Source: Pseudonocardia sp. (GTDB lineage: Bacteria > Actinomycetota > Actinomycetes > Mycobacteriales > Pseudonocardiaceae). Taken from it: a stretch of 50,608 nt of DNA. The first letter of the stretch is position 1. The number at the start of each line of letters is the position of its first letter. The notes under the pieces are model-generated. The model searched no databases. It saw nothing but the letters and a program-made list of their open reading frames with translations, and was not told the DNA's origin. Shown in pieces: positions 43,864 to 50,608 of the stretch. The position numbers and the translations under genes are program-made. The stretch lies in contig JAFASX010000128.1 of the NCBI GenBank assembly GCA_019244295.1, positions 1 through 50,608 of the forward strand, read 5' to 3'.

Positions 43864-44963
43864 GCTAAACCCTCACCGCGTACAGAGGTACCTGACCGGC
43901 TGGCCAGCTCGTCCAACACAGCTCGAGCCGCGGCCGCCAACGGCCCCCGACGCCGCCCGGGGATCACGCCTCGCTCCACCGAGCCGGCCAGTCCCGGTTG
44001 CGGACGCATTGCGTGCAGCAGTGGCACGCCGACCGCACCCGCGACGTCGCGCGCAGTGAGCCCCCCAGGCGCGGGACCACGCACCACCAGCCCGAGCAGC
44101 CCGCCGCGTTGGCGCAGGACTCCGACGACCCTGGCCGCCGCCGCTGTCGAACGCACCTCGGCCGGCACCACCACAACCGTCAAGTCCGCGGCGTCAACGG
44201 CGGCCAACGCGGTCTCGGTCGGATACCGAGGAAGATCGCACACGACGGTCTCACCCGCACGCCGCCCGGCGCTGAGCACCGACATCAGCGCCCCCGGCCG
44301 GGGTCCCGCTCCGGCCCGGTCGCAGGACAGCACGGTCAACCCACCAGGACCCGCACTCGCAAGCGCCGGAGCAGGCAGCGCGGCGCGCAAGGACGCGGCC
44401 GGTACTCGACCCGCCGAGAGGCTCAGGTCCGGCCACCGTACGCCGTGAGTGTCCTCGGCTCCGAGCAGCAGGTCCAGCCCGCCACCGAGTGGATCACAGT
44501 CGACGAGCATGGTCTGCTCACCTTGGGCGGCCGCCACCACCGCGACCGCGACCGCCAAGACCGACGCTCCAGCGCCACCCCGGCCACCGACGACGGCGAG
44601 CACCCGCCCAGGTCGACTCACCCCCTCAGCCGCATCGGCCAGCGCGGCCACTAGCCACGATTCGCCCTCAGGCAAGGCGACGACCTGCTCGGCGCCGACC
44701 GCCACCGCGTGCTGCCACAACCCGCCGGGCGGCTCACCCCGGCTCACCACCACCACTCGTTGCCGGCGAGCGAGCCCGGCCCGCGCACAGTCCCTGGCTG
44801 CGGCCTCGTCGAGCAATATCAATAGGGACGTCGACCAGGCCGACCGAGCGGCCGTAGCGTCTGGCGCCCGCGCCAGCTCGCAGCCGGCGGCGGCGGCCAG
44901 CCTCAGCAGATCGTCCAGCAGCTCATCGTCACTTACCACGACCAGCGCCCGCGGTTGCCCCAT
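43860..44963 (-). CDS. ssd: CpaE-like septum-site protein
   Basis: 367-aa MinD/ParA-superfamily protein, the homologue of mycobacterial Ssd (Rv3660c), which affects septum placement and dormancy-related genes. The deviant Walker motif is GGRGGAGAS (126-134), lacking the Lys of canonical MinD, as in its mycobacterial counterpart; LVDCDPLGGGLDLLLG follows. An N-terminal receiver-like region precedes it. The ATG at 44963 has GGGGAG eight bases upstream; a GTG at 44972 is too near that site. It heads the Tad operon. Confidence 0.87.
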   Translation of the reverse strand: MGQPRALVVVSDDELLDDLLRLAAAAGCELARAPDATAARSAWSTSLLILLDEAAARDCARAGLARRQRVVVVSRGEPPGGLWQHAVAVGAEQVVALPEGESWLVAALADAAEGVSRPGRVLAVVGGRGGAGASVLAVAVAVVAAAQGEQTMLVDCDPLGGGLDLLLGAEDTHGVRWPDLSLSAGRVPAASLRAALPAPALASAGPGGLTVLSCDRAGAGPRPGALMSVLSAGRRAGETVVCDLPRYPTETALAAVDAADLTVVVVPAEVRSTAAAARVVGVLRQRGGLLGLVVRGPAPGGLTARDVAGAVGVPLLHAMRPQPGLAGSVERGVIPGRRRGPLAAAARAVLDELASRSGTSVRGEGLA

Positions 44964-44974
44964 TGTCGACACTC

Positions 44975-45004
44975 CCCATTCGGATGCGGCCCATTCGGAT
45001 GCGG
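44975..45004 (+). repeat. Perfect 15-bp tandem repeat at the ssd start
   Basis: CCCATTCGGATGCGG at 44975-44989 is repeated exactly at 44990-45004. It begins 11 bases upstream of the ssd start codon and includes part of its ribosome-binding site (minus-strand GGGG), so copy-number changes could alter ssd translation. Confidence 0.9.
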
Positions 45005-45083
45005 CGGAAGTGGATCAGAGAGGTCCGCCGGCGCCTTCAGCCTCGCCGCTATGACGAGCGCAGGGAACCCGTCGCTGTCCAGC

Positions 45084-45111
45084 TGTGGATAACCCGAGGC
45101 GGTGTGGATAA
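45084..45111 (-). promoter_or_regulatory. Two perfect DnaA-box 9-mers
   Basis: TTATCCACA on the minus strand occurs at 45092-45084 and 45111-45103 (plus strand TGTGGATAA). They lie within a 17-bp direct repeat TGTGGATAACCCGAGGC, spaced 19 bases apart, about 120-150 bp upstream of ssd. DnaA binding is inferred from the consensus. Confidence 0.6.
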
Positions 45112-45197
45112 CCCGAGGCCTACGACCGCATTTCAAACGAAACTGTCAGAGCAATCCGCCACAATGGACGTTAGGGGGCTGGCCCTCGCGGGCGCGC

Positions 45198-45234
45198 GAT
45201 AGATATAGATATAGATATCAGATAGATATAGATA
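45198..45234 (+). repeat. GATATA-type microsatellite
   Basis: A 37-base tract of GATA and TATAGA units (core TAGATATAGATATAGATAT, 45200-45218, followed by a partly shifted second run). It is strongly AT-rich in a GC-rich genome and offers several -10-like hexamers on both strands. Confidence 0.9.
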
Positions 45235-45276
45235 CCGTATGTCCGATTCGACACAGCGTGCCCGGTCACTGCGAGG

Positions 45277-45370
45277 CAAAGAAACGACCCCCGCCAGGGG
45301 GGAGACGGGGGTCGTCGTGAGCTCAGCCCCGGGGGGTGGAGCTGAACCTGGCCCGGCCACGGCCGAGCTC
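45277..45370 (-). ncRNA. 6C small RNA (B11 homologue)
   Basis: Minus-strand RNA of about 94 nt with two hairpins, each showing exactly six C in its loop: hairpin 1 stem 45338-45344/45324-45330 with C6 at 45336-45331, and hairpin 2 stem 45306-45315/45284-45293 with C6 at 45302-45297. The second stem is followed by TTTCTTT, a good terminator. Position between ssd and a HAD-IB gene is the same as mycobacterial B11/6C. The 5' end is estimated; a -10-like TACAGT lies a few bases upstream of it on the minus strand. In mycobacteria 6C pairs through its C-rich loops with mRNAs for replication and secretion. Confidence 0.88.
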
Positions 45371-45588
45371 CCCCACTGTAGCGCCTCATCGGCCGGCTCG
45401 CCCATACCCTGATAACTACGATTGCCCTACACCTACCCGTTAAGACAGCCGCCGAGAACCTATCGAATGGATCGGTCACCGTGCCGAGTCGCAAGTATCA
45501 CAAACATCACGGTAGCGGCGGTGTTAAACAGCTCGGTGGCGATGGTGGAAACACCTTATGCTCCCCCACCGTGGATGGTCGAGCGACG

Positions 45589-46431
45589 ATGTGGGACAAC
45601 CCCACTGACCGGGACCGGGCAGTGGCCGCCTTTTTCGACCTCGATAAGACGATCATTGCGGGTTCCAGCACTCTGGCATTCAGTGGCCCGATGCGAGCCA
45701 GGGGGCTGATCGGACGGCGCGCCCTGCTTCGTAGCGGGTACGCCCAGATGCTGCTGATGGTGTCCGGCGCGGACGCGCGTTTCATGGAGTTGATGCGCAA
45801 ACGCATCAGCGCGCTGTGCACCGGCTGGGAGGTAGCGGAGGTCCATTCAGTGATCCAGGAGGCGTTGCCCGAGGTTATTACTCCGCTGATCTACCCTGAG
45901 GCAGCGGCGCTGATCGACAAGCACCGAGCGCGCGGGCACCACGTTGCCGTGGTCTCAGCTTCCGGGGAGGAGTTGGTCAGCCCCGTCGCCGCCGCCCTCG
46001 GCGCCGAGCACTGTCTGGGAACCCAGATGGCGGTACTCGACGGCCGGTACACCGGCGAGATCGACTTCTATTGCTTCGGCATGGGTAAGGCGACAGCGGC
46101 CAGACGACTGGCTGCGGAGCATGGCTACCAGATGAATACCAGCTATGCCTATTCTGATTCGATCACCGACCTGCCGCTATTGGAGGCGGTTGGGCATCCC
46201 TGTGCGGTCAACCCCGACCGGGAACTGCGCGAGATCGCGACGCAAAGAGGTTGGCCCGTACTTGACTTCGTTGCGCCGATACCGCTGCGGGCTCGGATCG
46301 GTGCCCGGATCTATGCGCTACTACCGACCAGCACCCCGGCAGTGTGGAGCGCGAGCGGATTGATCACGATGGTACTCATGTCATTGGTATGGCGTGGGCT
46401 ACGGCGGAGCCCCCGGCACGCCCGTCGCTAG
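45589..46431 (+). CDS. HAD-IB family hydrolase, Rv3661 type
   Basis: 280-aa phosphoserine-phosphatase-like HAD hydrolase. Motif I FFDLDKTII (nucleophile Asp17), motif II VVSASGEE (Ser123), motif III Lys in GMGKATAA, and motif IV SDSITDLPLLEA (189-200). It has a C-terminal hydrophobic segment (WSASGLITMVLMSLVW) that could anchor it to the membrane. The ATG at 45589 lacks a strong ribosome-binding site; GTG at 45571 is an alternative. It is divergent from the 6C RNA and ssd. Confidence 0.88.
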   Translation: MWDNPTDRDRAVAAFFDLDKTIIAGSSTLAFSGPMRARGLIGRRALLRSGYAQMLLMVSGADARFMELMRKRISALCTGWEVAEVHSVIQEALPEVITPLIYPEAAALIDKHRARGHHVAVVSASGEELVSPVAAALGAEHCLGTQMAVLDGRYTGEIDFYCFGMGKATAARRLAAEHGYQMNTSYAYSDSITDLPLLEAVGHPCAVNPDRELREIATQRGWPVLDFVAPIPLRARIGARIYALLPTSTPAVWSASGLITMVLMSLVWRGLRRSPRHARR

Positions 46432-47242
46432 TTGCGATCCGTTTGCCACAACAGCACGTGGCCACCGCGCGGCAAGACTCTGAATGTATGACTACTCAAC
46501 AGTTGGAGCATTGCCTTGAAGTACTCAGCGTGTCTGAAACGGTGCACTTGAAACTCACCCTTGATGTGACCGCCGGCACCAGCTAGGAAAGAAAGCACGG
46601 ACCTCTGGTGGGCCAGGGGCGATGCGGAAGAGAAGCAGCGTCCACCCTCGCCAGGGCTCCGGGCGTGAAGACCGGGCAAGCCACGCACAGCACGCCGCGG
46701 GAGGCATGTCGTCGTGGGCCTGCGTGCCGGGACGCCGGACGCCGAGGCCACCAGCACGACACGTAGTGCACGCCTGGACCCCCGGGTTTCGCGCGACTCG
46801 GGCGATGTTTCCTCACGGTAGCATCGCCCGAGTCATGTCCGAGCGCGATCGACTCCGCTTCCTCAGCCCAACGCCACGCTTGGCAGCAGCCAGCGCCGCG
46901 GACCGTCGGGCGTACTCGAGCCAAATGCCGCAGCGGCCACCTGGTACTAAGCGCCACACACTCGCCTTGGCCGCGCTGGCCGGCCACATCGCCGATTGGC
47001 CGGGTGTGCGCGCACTCGTTCGGCCGCGCGCCCGAGGCCGCAACGACCCCGGGCAACTCAAGCAACGGGTCGACGAATACCCTTACCAGCCCGTCCTGTC
47101 AGCCGGAGTCGACCTGGGCCGACCTACGGGAGGTACCGGCCAGAGTCGTCCGTGTGTCACCCCAACTACTGCGGGGTAGGTTGGTACCAGCGCACTATGA
47201 CAACTCGAAGAAGCGACGAAGAAGCGACATGGAGGTCATTGG
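46432..47242. other. 811-bp stretch with no confident gene
   Basis: Open frames occur on both strands but none resembles a known family. A 32-codon plus-strand frame (46488-46586, MTTQQLEHCLEVLSVSETVH) lacks a ribosome-binding site. The clear structural item is the 13-bp inverted repeat at 46795-46834. The last 15 bases contain the TGGAGG site for acs. Confidence 0.5.
46795..46834. repeat. Perfect 13-bp inverted repeat
   Basis: GACTCGGGCGATG (46795-46807) and CATCGCCCGAGTC (46822-46834) are exact inverted copies around a 14-base spacer. It could fold as a terminator hairpin for the HAD transcript (no T-tract), be an operator, or be the end pair of a miniature element. Confidence 0.8.
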
Positions 47243-49222
47243 ATGACCGTGTCCAGTGAGACATTGAGTACTTTCTCGACTGAGACCCGCAGCTTCGCGC
47301 CGAGCGCGGAGTTCGCGGCCCAAGCAAACGCCACCGCCGATTGGTACGACCGAGCTGACACCGACTGTGAGGGTTTCTGGGCCGAGCAGGCCGAACGACT
47401 GCACTGGCACCAGCGTTGGAACCGAGTGCTGGACTGGGACAACCCCCCGTTTGCGAAGTGGTTCGTCGGCGGCAAGTTGAACTTAGCTTACAACTGCGTG
47501 GACCGCCACGTCGAAGCGGGCCACGGCGACCAGGTGGCCTTCCATTGGGAGGGCGAGCCCGGCGATATCCGCACGATCACCTACGCCGAGCTTAAAACAC
47601 AAGTATGCAAGACAGCGAACGCACTGATCGAGTTGGGTATCAGAGCGGGCGACCGGGTAGCAATCCAGCTACCGATGATCCCCGAGGCTGTGTTCTCCAT
47701 GCTGGCCTGCGCCCGGCTGGGCGCGATGCACAGCGTGGTGTTCGGCGGATTCTCCCCGAGCGCGCTCAAGGCCCGCATCAAAGACGCCCAGTGCAAGCTG
47801 CTGATCACCTCGGACGGACAGTTCCGGCGGGGCAACCCGACGCCGATGAAGGCCAAGACCGACCAAGCGGTGGCCGACACCCCGAGCATCGAGCACGTGC
47901 TCGTCGTCGAGCGCACCATGGATGAGGTCCCGTGGACCAACGGCCGGGACCTGTGGTGGCATGAGTTGGTCGAGCGGCAGTCAGACCAGCACGAGGCGCA
48001 AGCGTTCGACGCGGAGAACCCGCTGTTCATCCTTTACACGTCAGGCACAACCGGCAAACCGAAAGGCATCCTGCACACCTCGGGGGGCTACCTGACCCAG
48101 GTCGCCTACACCCATCACGTGGTGTTCGACCACAAGCCTGGTCAGAGCGTCTACTGGTGTACCGCCGATATCGGCTGGGTCACCGGGCACTCCTACATCG
48201 TGTACGGTCCGCTGGCGAACCGGGCCACCTCGGTGATGTACGAGGGCACCCCAGACACCCCGCACGAGGGCCGGCACTGGGAGATCGTCCAGAAGTACGG
48301 GGTGTCGATCTACTACACCGCGCCGACGTTGATCCGCACTTTCATGAAGTGGGGCAACCATATCCCGGAGAAGTACGACTTGTCCTCGCTGCGGGTGCTC
48401 GGCAGCGTCGGTGAGCCGATCAACCCCGAGGCCTGGATGTGGTACCGAGAGAACATCGGGCACAACAACTGTCCGATCGAGGACACCTGGTGGCAGACCG
48501 AGACCGGCGCCATCATGATCGCTCCGCTGCCCGGGGTCACGGCAACCAAGCCTGGCTCGGCGATGCGCCCGCTACCCGGCATCTCCGCCGATGTGGTCAC
48601 CGATGGAGGCGAGCCGGTCAGACACGGCGGCGGTGGCTACCTGGTGCTGGACAAGCCGTGGCCATCGATGTTGCGTGGCATCTGGGGCGACGAACAACGA
48701 TACATCGACACCTACTGGTCCCGGTTCGCCAAGCAGGGCTACTACTTCCCCGGCGACGGCGCGAAGTACGACAACGAGGGCTCGATTTGGCTGTTGGGTC
48801 GGGTGGACGACATCATGCTCGTCTCCGGGCACAACATCTCCACCACCGAGGTTGAGTCAGCGCTGGTGTCGCATCCCGCGGTCGCCGAAGCGGCGGTGGT
48901 GGGTGCGTCCGACGCCATCACCGGGCAAGGGATCGTGGCGTTCGTGATCATGCGCGGCGATATCGCCCACGACGAAACCCAAGCCACCGACGCAATCGAG
49001 GCGCTGCGCGAGCACGTCTCGCACGAGATCGGCCCGATCGCCAAGCCTCGCCAGATCATGGTGGTTGAGGAACTACCCAAGACCCGCTCCGGCAAGATCA
49101 TGCGGCGGCTGCTGCGCGACGTCGCGGAAAACCGCGAAATCGGCGATGTCACCACGCTTGCTGATTCCTCGGTCATGGACCTGATCTCCGCCGGCCTGAG
49201 GGCGGGCAAGGGAGAGGAGTAG
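47243..49222 (+). CDS. acs: Acetate-CoA ligase
   Basis: 659-aa AMP-forming acetyl-CoA synthetase (acetate + ATP + CoA to acetyl-CoA). Landmarks: P-loop-like YTSGTTGKPKG (265-275), TADIGWVTGHSYIVYGP, VGEPINPEAWMWY, DTWWQTETG, the hinge region LLGRVDDIMLVSGH, and the catalytic, acetylation-regulated Lys618 in TRSGKIMRRLLR. The ATG at 47243 follows TGGAGG. An arfB gene follows two bases after the stop. Confidence 0.96.
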   Translation: MTVSSETLSTFSTETRSFAPSAEFAAQANATADWYDRADTDCEGFWAEQAERLHWHQRWNRVLDWDNPPFAKWFVGGKLNLAYNCVDRHVEAGHGDQVAFHWEGEPGDIRTITYAELKTQVCKTANALIELGIRAGDRVAIQLPMIPEAVFSMLACARLGAMHSVVFGGFSPSALKARIKDAQCKLLITSDGQFRRGNPTPMKAKTDQAVADTPSIEHVLVVERTMDEVPWTNGRDLWWHELVERQSDQHEAQAFDAENPLFILYTSGTTGKPKGILHTSGGYLTQVAYTHHVVFDHKPGQSVYWCTADIGWVTGHSYIVYGPLANRATSVMYEGTPDTPHEGRHWEIVQKYGVSIYYTAPTLIRTFMKWGNHIPEKYDLSSLRVLGSVGEPINPEAWMWYRENIGHNNCPIEDTWWQTETGAIMIAPLPGVTATKPGSAMRPLPGISADVVTDGGEPVRHGGGGYLVLDKPWPSMLRGIWGDEQRYIDTYWSRFAKQGYYFPGDGAKYDNEGSIWLLGRVDDIMLVSGHNISTTEVESALVSHPAVAEAAVVGASDAITGQGIVAFVIMRGDIAHDETQATDAIEALREHVSHEIGPIAKPRQIMVVEELPKTRSGKIMRRLLRDVAENREIGDVTTLADSSVMDLISAGLRAGKGEE

Positions 49223-49224
49223 TC

Positions 49225-49674
49225 GTGACTACCGAGGCCGGAGCCGACGGTATCGCCGTTGGCTCCGGCCCCGCCTTGTTCGTGATCCCCGAGCGCGAGC
49301 TGCGCTGGCGGTTCTCCCGCTCGTCTGGTCCGGGTGGGCAGGGGGTGAACACCACCGACTCGCGGGTCGAGCTGTTCTTCGATCTCGCGGCCTCACCGAC
49401 GGTGCCGGAACCGCTACGGGAGCGCGCGCTACGTCGGCTGGCCGGGCGGCTGGTGGACGGCACGATCACGGTCGTGGCCGCCGAGCATCGCTCGCAGCTG
49501 CGCAACCGTGACGCCGCCCGCGAGCGACTCGGCGCTGTGCTGACCAATGCCGTCAGACCAGACCCGCCGAGCCGCCGCCCCACCCGCCCCTCGCCCAGTG
49601 CCCGTCAGCGCCGAATGGACGACAAGACCCGACGCGGCCGCCTCAAACGCCTACGCGACCGCCCCAACGAATAA
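49225..49674 (+). CDS. arfB: Ribosome-rescue peptidyl-tRNA hydrolase ArfB
   Basis: 149-aa class I release-factor-like protein (YaeJ/ICT1) that frees stalled ribosomes. The GGQ motif is at 37-39 in SRSSGPGGQGVNTTDSRVEL. The C-terminal tail is basic (RQRRMDDKTRRGRLKRLRDR), as needed to enter the empty mRNA channel. GTG at 49225 is two bases after the acs stop, so it is probably co-transcribed with it. Confidence 0.92.
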   Translation: MTTEAGADGIAVGSGPALFVIPERELRWRFSRSSGPGGQGVNTTDSRVELFFDLAASPTVPEPLRERALRRLAGRLVDGTITVVAAEHRSQLRNRDAARERLGAVLTNAVRPDPPSRRPTRPSPSARQRRMDDKTRRGRLKRLRDRPNE

Positions 49675-49781
49675 CTCAAAACCGCTCGCCCGCCCGAGAC
49701 GAACGCCAGCGTTTACTCGGCGGATCTCCAGTACACTGGGGCCTCGGCTTTGACACGACCGCCGAGTACATTTGCCATGCC

Positions 49782-49958
49782 ACCATAGGGATCTCGAATC
49801 CTCGGTCTACTAGCTCGGGTCTCCGCTCTAATTCGCTGCGGCTGCGCGCTCGCCGAGTACGTACGTCCTCGACGTTCACCCTGCGATTGAAGAAATCCCG
49901 CGTCGACAAGTTTCCGCAGGTCGCACGTGGCTGTCCGCTCTTCAACCTGCGCTGCGGG
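49782..49958 (-). pseudogene. Fic-family protein C-terminal fragment
   Basis: The minus-strand frame reads ERTATCDLRKLVDAGFLQSQ, GERRGRTYSASAQPQRI and RASRPRIRDPYG, matching the winged-helix tail found at the end of many Fic-domain AMPylators. The catalytic HxFx(D/E)GNGRxxR region is absent and no start fits. The rest of 49675-50084 has nothing I recognise. Confidence 0.65.
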
Positions 49959-50084
49959 CCCCGCGCGGACACCGCGCAGCTGATGGGAGCGCCTCCGCGC
50001 TCCCATCACGGGCGGCGCGCAGCCCGTGCCCGGTGGTTTGTGGGGCGAGCTGGGTTTTCCTGGCCTGGCACTGGTTGTTGCTGG

Positions 50085-50608
50085 TCAGAACGGCGGCGGG
50101 TCGGGGTCGTTGGGTTGTGGTGGTGGTTGAGGCTCCGGTTCGGGTGCGGGGTGGGTTGTTGGTGGCAGGATCGGGTCGTCGCGCAGCGGCAGCGGGCTGT
50201 TCTGGTCAGGTTGGGTGGGTCGTGGCCGGGGCTTCGGTAGTAGGGGCATCACTGGTTCCCCCCGGGTGACATAAATCCGCCCCAGTGGGCTGACCCACCG
50301 GAATACTCCAGGCTCAGGTTGGGTCAACCGCCAACCACGGTCCTTATACGGATGGTGCAAACCACATTCCGGGCCGATGTTGATCCGGATCGTCAGCCCG
50401 CCACGGGCGTAATCCTCAACATGATCCATATCACAGCAGGCGGCAGGCCGCATACACCCAGGATGCACACACGTGCGATCCCGAATCTGAATATGCCGAG
50501 CCAGCGCACCCCGAGCAAACCGGTCATCAGGCCGGGTATCCAACTCGGCCAACAGGTGATCACGACGGGCGAACTGGTCGGCCAAATCCGCGATCACCCG
50601 CGCCCAGG
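50085..50608 (-). CDS. HNH endonuclease with DUF222-type architecture, 5' end outside window
   Basis: The C-terminal 174 codons or so of an HNH protein of the actinobacterial DUF222-HNH (13E12-repeat) family, common and often multi-copy. HNH core: RDRTCVHPGCMRPAACCDMD, HVEDYARGGLTIRINIGPEC, GLHHPYKD, with paired Cys for zinc. The tail is Pro-rich. The frame is open to the right edge, so the DUF222 part lies beyond it. Confidence 0.85.
   Translation of the reverse strand, partial: WARVIADLADQFARRDHLLAELDTRPDDRFARGALARHIQIRDRTCVHPGCMRPAACCDMDHVEDYARGGLTIRINIGPECGLHHPYKDRGWRLTQPEPGVFRWVSPLGRIYVTRGEPVMPLLPKPRPRPTQPDQNSPLPLRDDPILPPTTHPAPEPEPQPPPQPNDPDPPPF

Noticed and set aside
45284..45315. Strong hairpin read as a simple terminator for the HAD gene or ssd
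   Set aside because: The T-tract is on the minus strand, pointing away from both gene ends, and a second hairpin with an identical six-C loop lies next to it; the pair is better explained as the 6C RNA with its own terminator.
46835..47179. Plus-strand frame beginning MSERDRLRFLSPTPRL
   Set aside because: Starts right after the inverted repeat without a ribosome-binding site and shows no recognisable domain.
1..50608. CRISPR array, prophage or biosynthetic gene cluster
   Set aside because: No regularly spaced repeats, phage structural or integrase genes, and no PKS/NRPS or similar core enzymes were found.

Overview
The window is high-GC DNA from an actinobacterium, most likely Pseudonocardiales or a close relative. 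The best evidence is the block from 26 to 50 kb. It has the actinobacterial 'helicase/secretion neighbourhood' (DEAH helicase, TadE-like proteins, DUF4244 pilin-like protein, TadC, TadB, TadA and the CpaE-like Ssd). A 6C small RNA sits between ssd and a divergent HAD-IB gene, as in mycobacteria. Beside it lie topA, an MFS/thymidylate-kinase fusion, holB, hppA, acs, arfB and, at the right edge, a DUF222-type HNH endonuclease. No rRNA, CRISPR array or complete prophage was seen.

Layout. 0-1.4 kb: an IS701-family insertion sequence whose left end lies outside the window. 1.6-5.3 kb: a zinc-type ABC transporter operon (lipoprotein SBP, ATPase, two permeases) behind a promoter that overlaps a good Zur-box candidate. 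5.4-7.7 kb: a 69-aa membrane protein overlapping an EcsC-like gene, then a nucleotidyltransferase. 7.7-17 kb: multicopper oxidase, SPFH/band-7 protein, FIST sensor protein, and a drug-type MFS exporter divergent from an XRE regulator plus cupin gene. 17.3-22.6 kb: a group resembling the mycobacterial DosR (dormancy/hypoxia) regulon: a two-GAF DosS-like histidine kinase that keeps the expected heme-ligand His, a PPOX-fold protein, a CBS-BON protein and a tandem universal stress protein, with two DosR-box-like palindromes between them. 22.6-25.9 kb: mostly gene relics, ending at tRNA-Thr(CGT). 26-40 kb: conserved housekeeping genes on the minus strand plus the helicase on the plus strand. 40-45 kb: the Tad locus. 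45-50.6 kb: 6C RNA, HAD-IB, acs, arfB, a Fic relic and the HNH gene.

A striking trait is gene decay. Between 10 and 25.7 kb, and again near 49.8 kb, I count about eleven broken or truncated genes: MacB-like permease, PQQ propeller, DUF433, CBS-BON, TPR regulator, DUF4331, VapB-like antitoxin, benzoylformate decarboxylase, PucR regulator, WD40 and Fic. The conserved core beside them is intact. This fits an accessory region eroding in place, or a genome under reduction; a few of the frameshifts could instead be sequencing errors.

The most interesting non-coding stretch is 44.96-45.59 kb. Within about 600 bp it holds a 15-bp tandem repeat, two perfect DnaA-box 9-mers, a GATATA-type microsatellite and the 6C RNA, all between ssd and the HAD gene.
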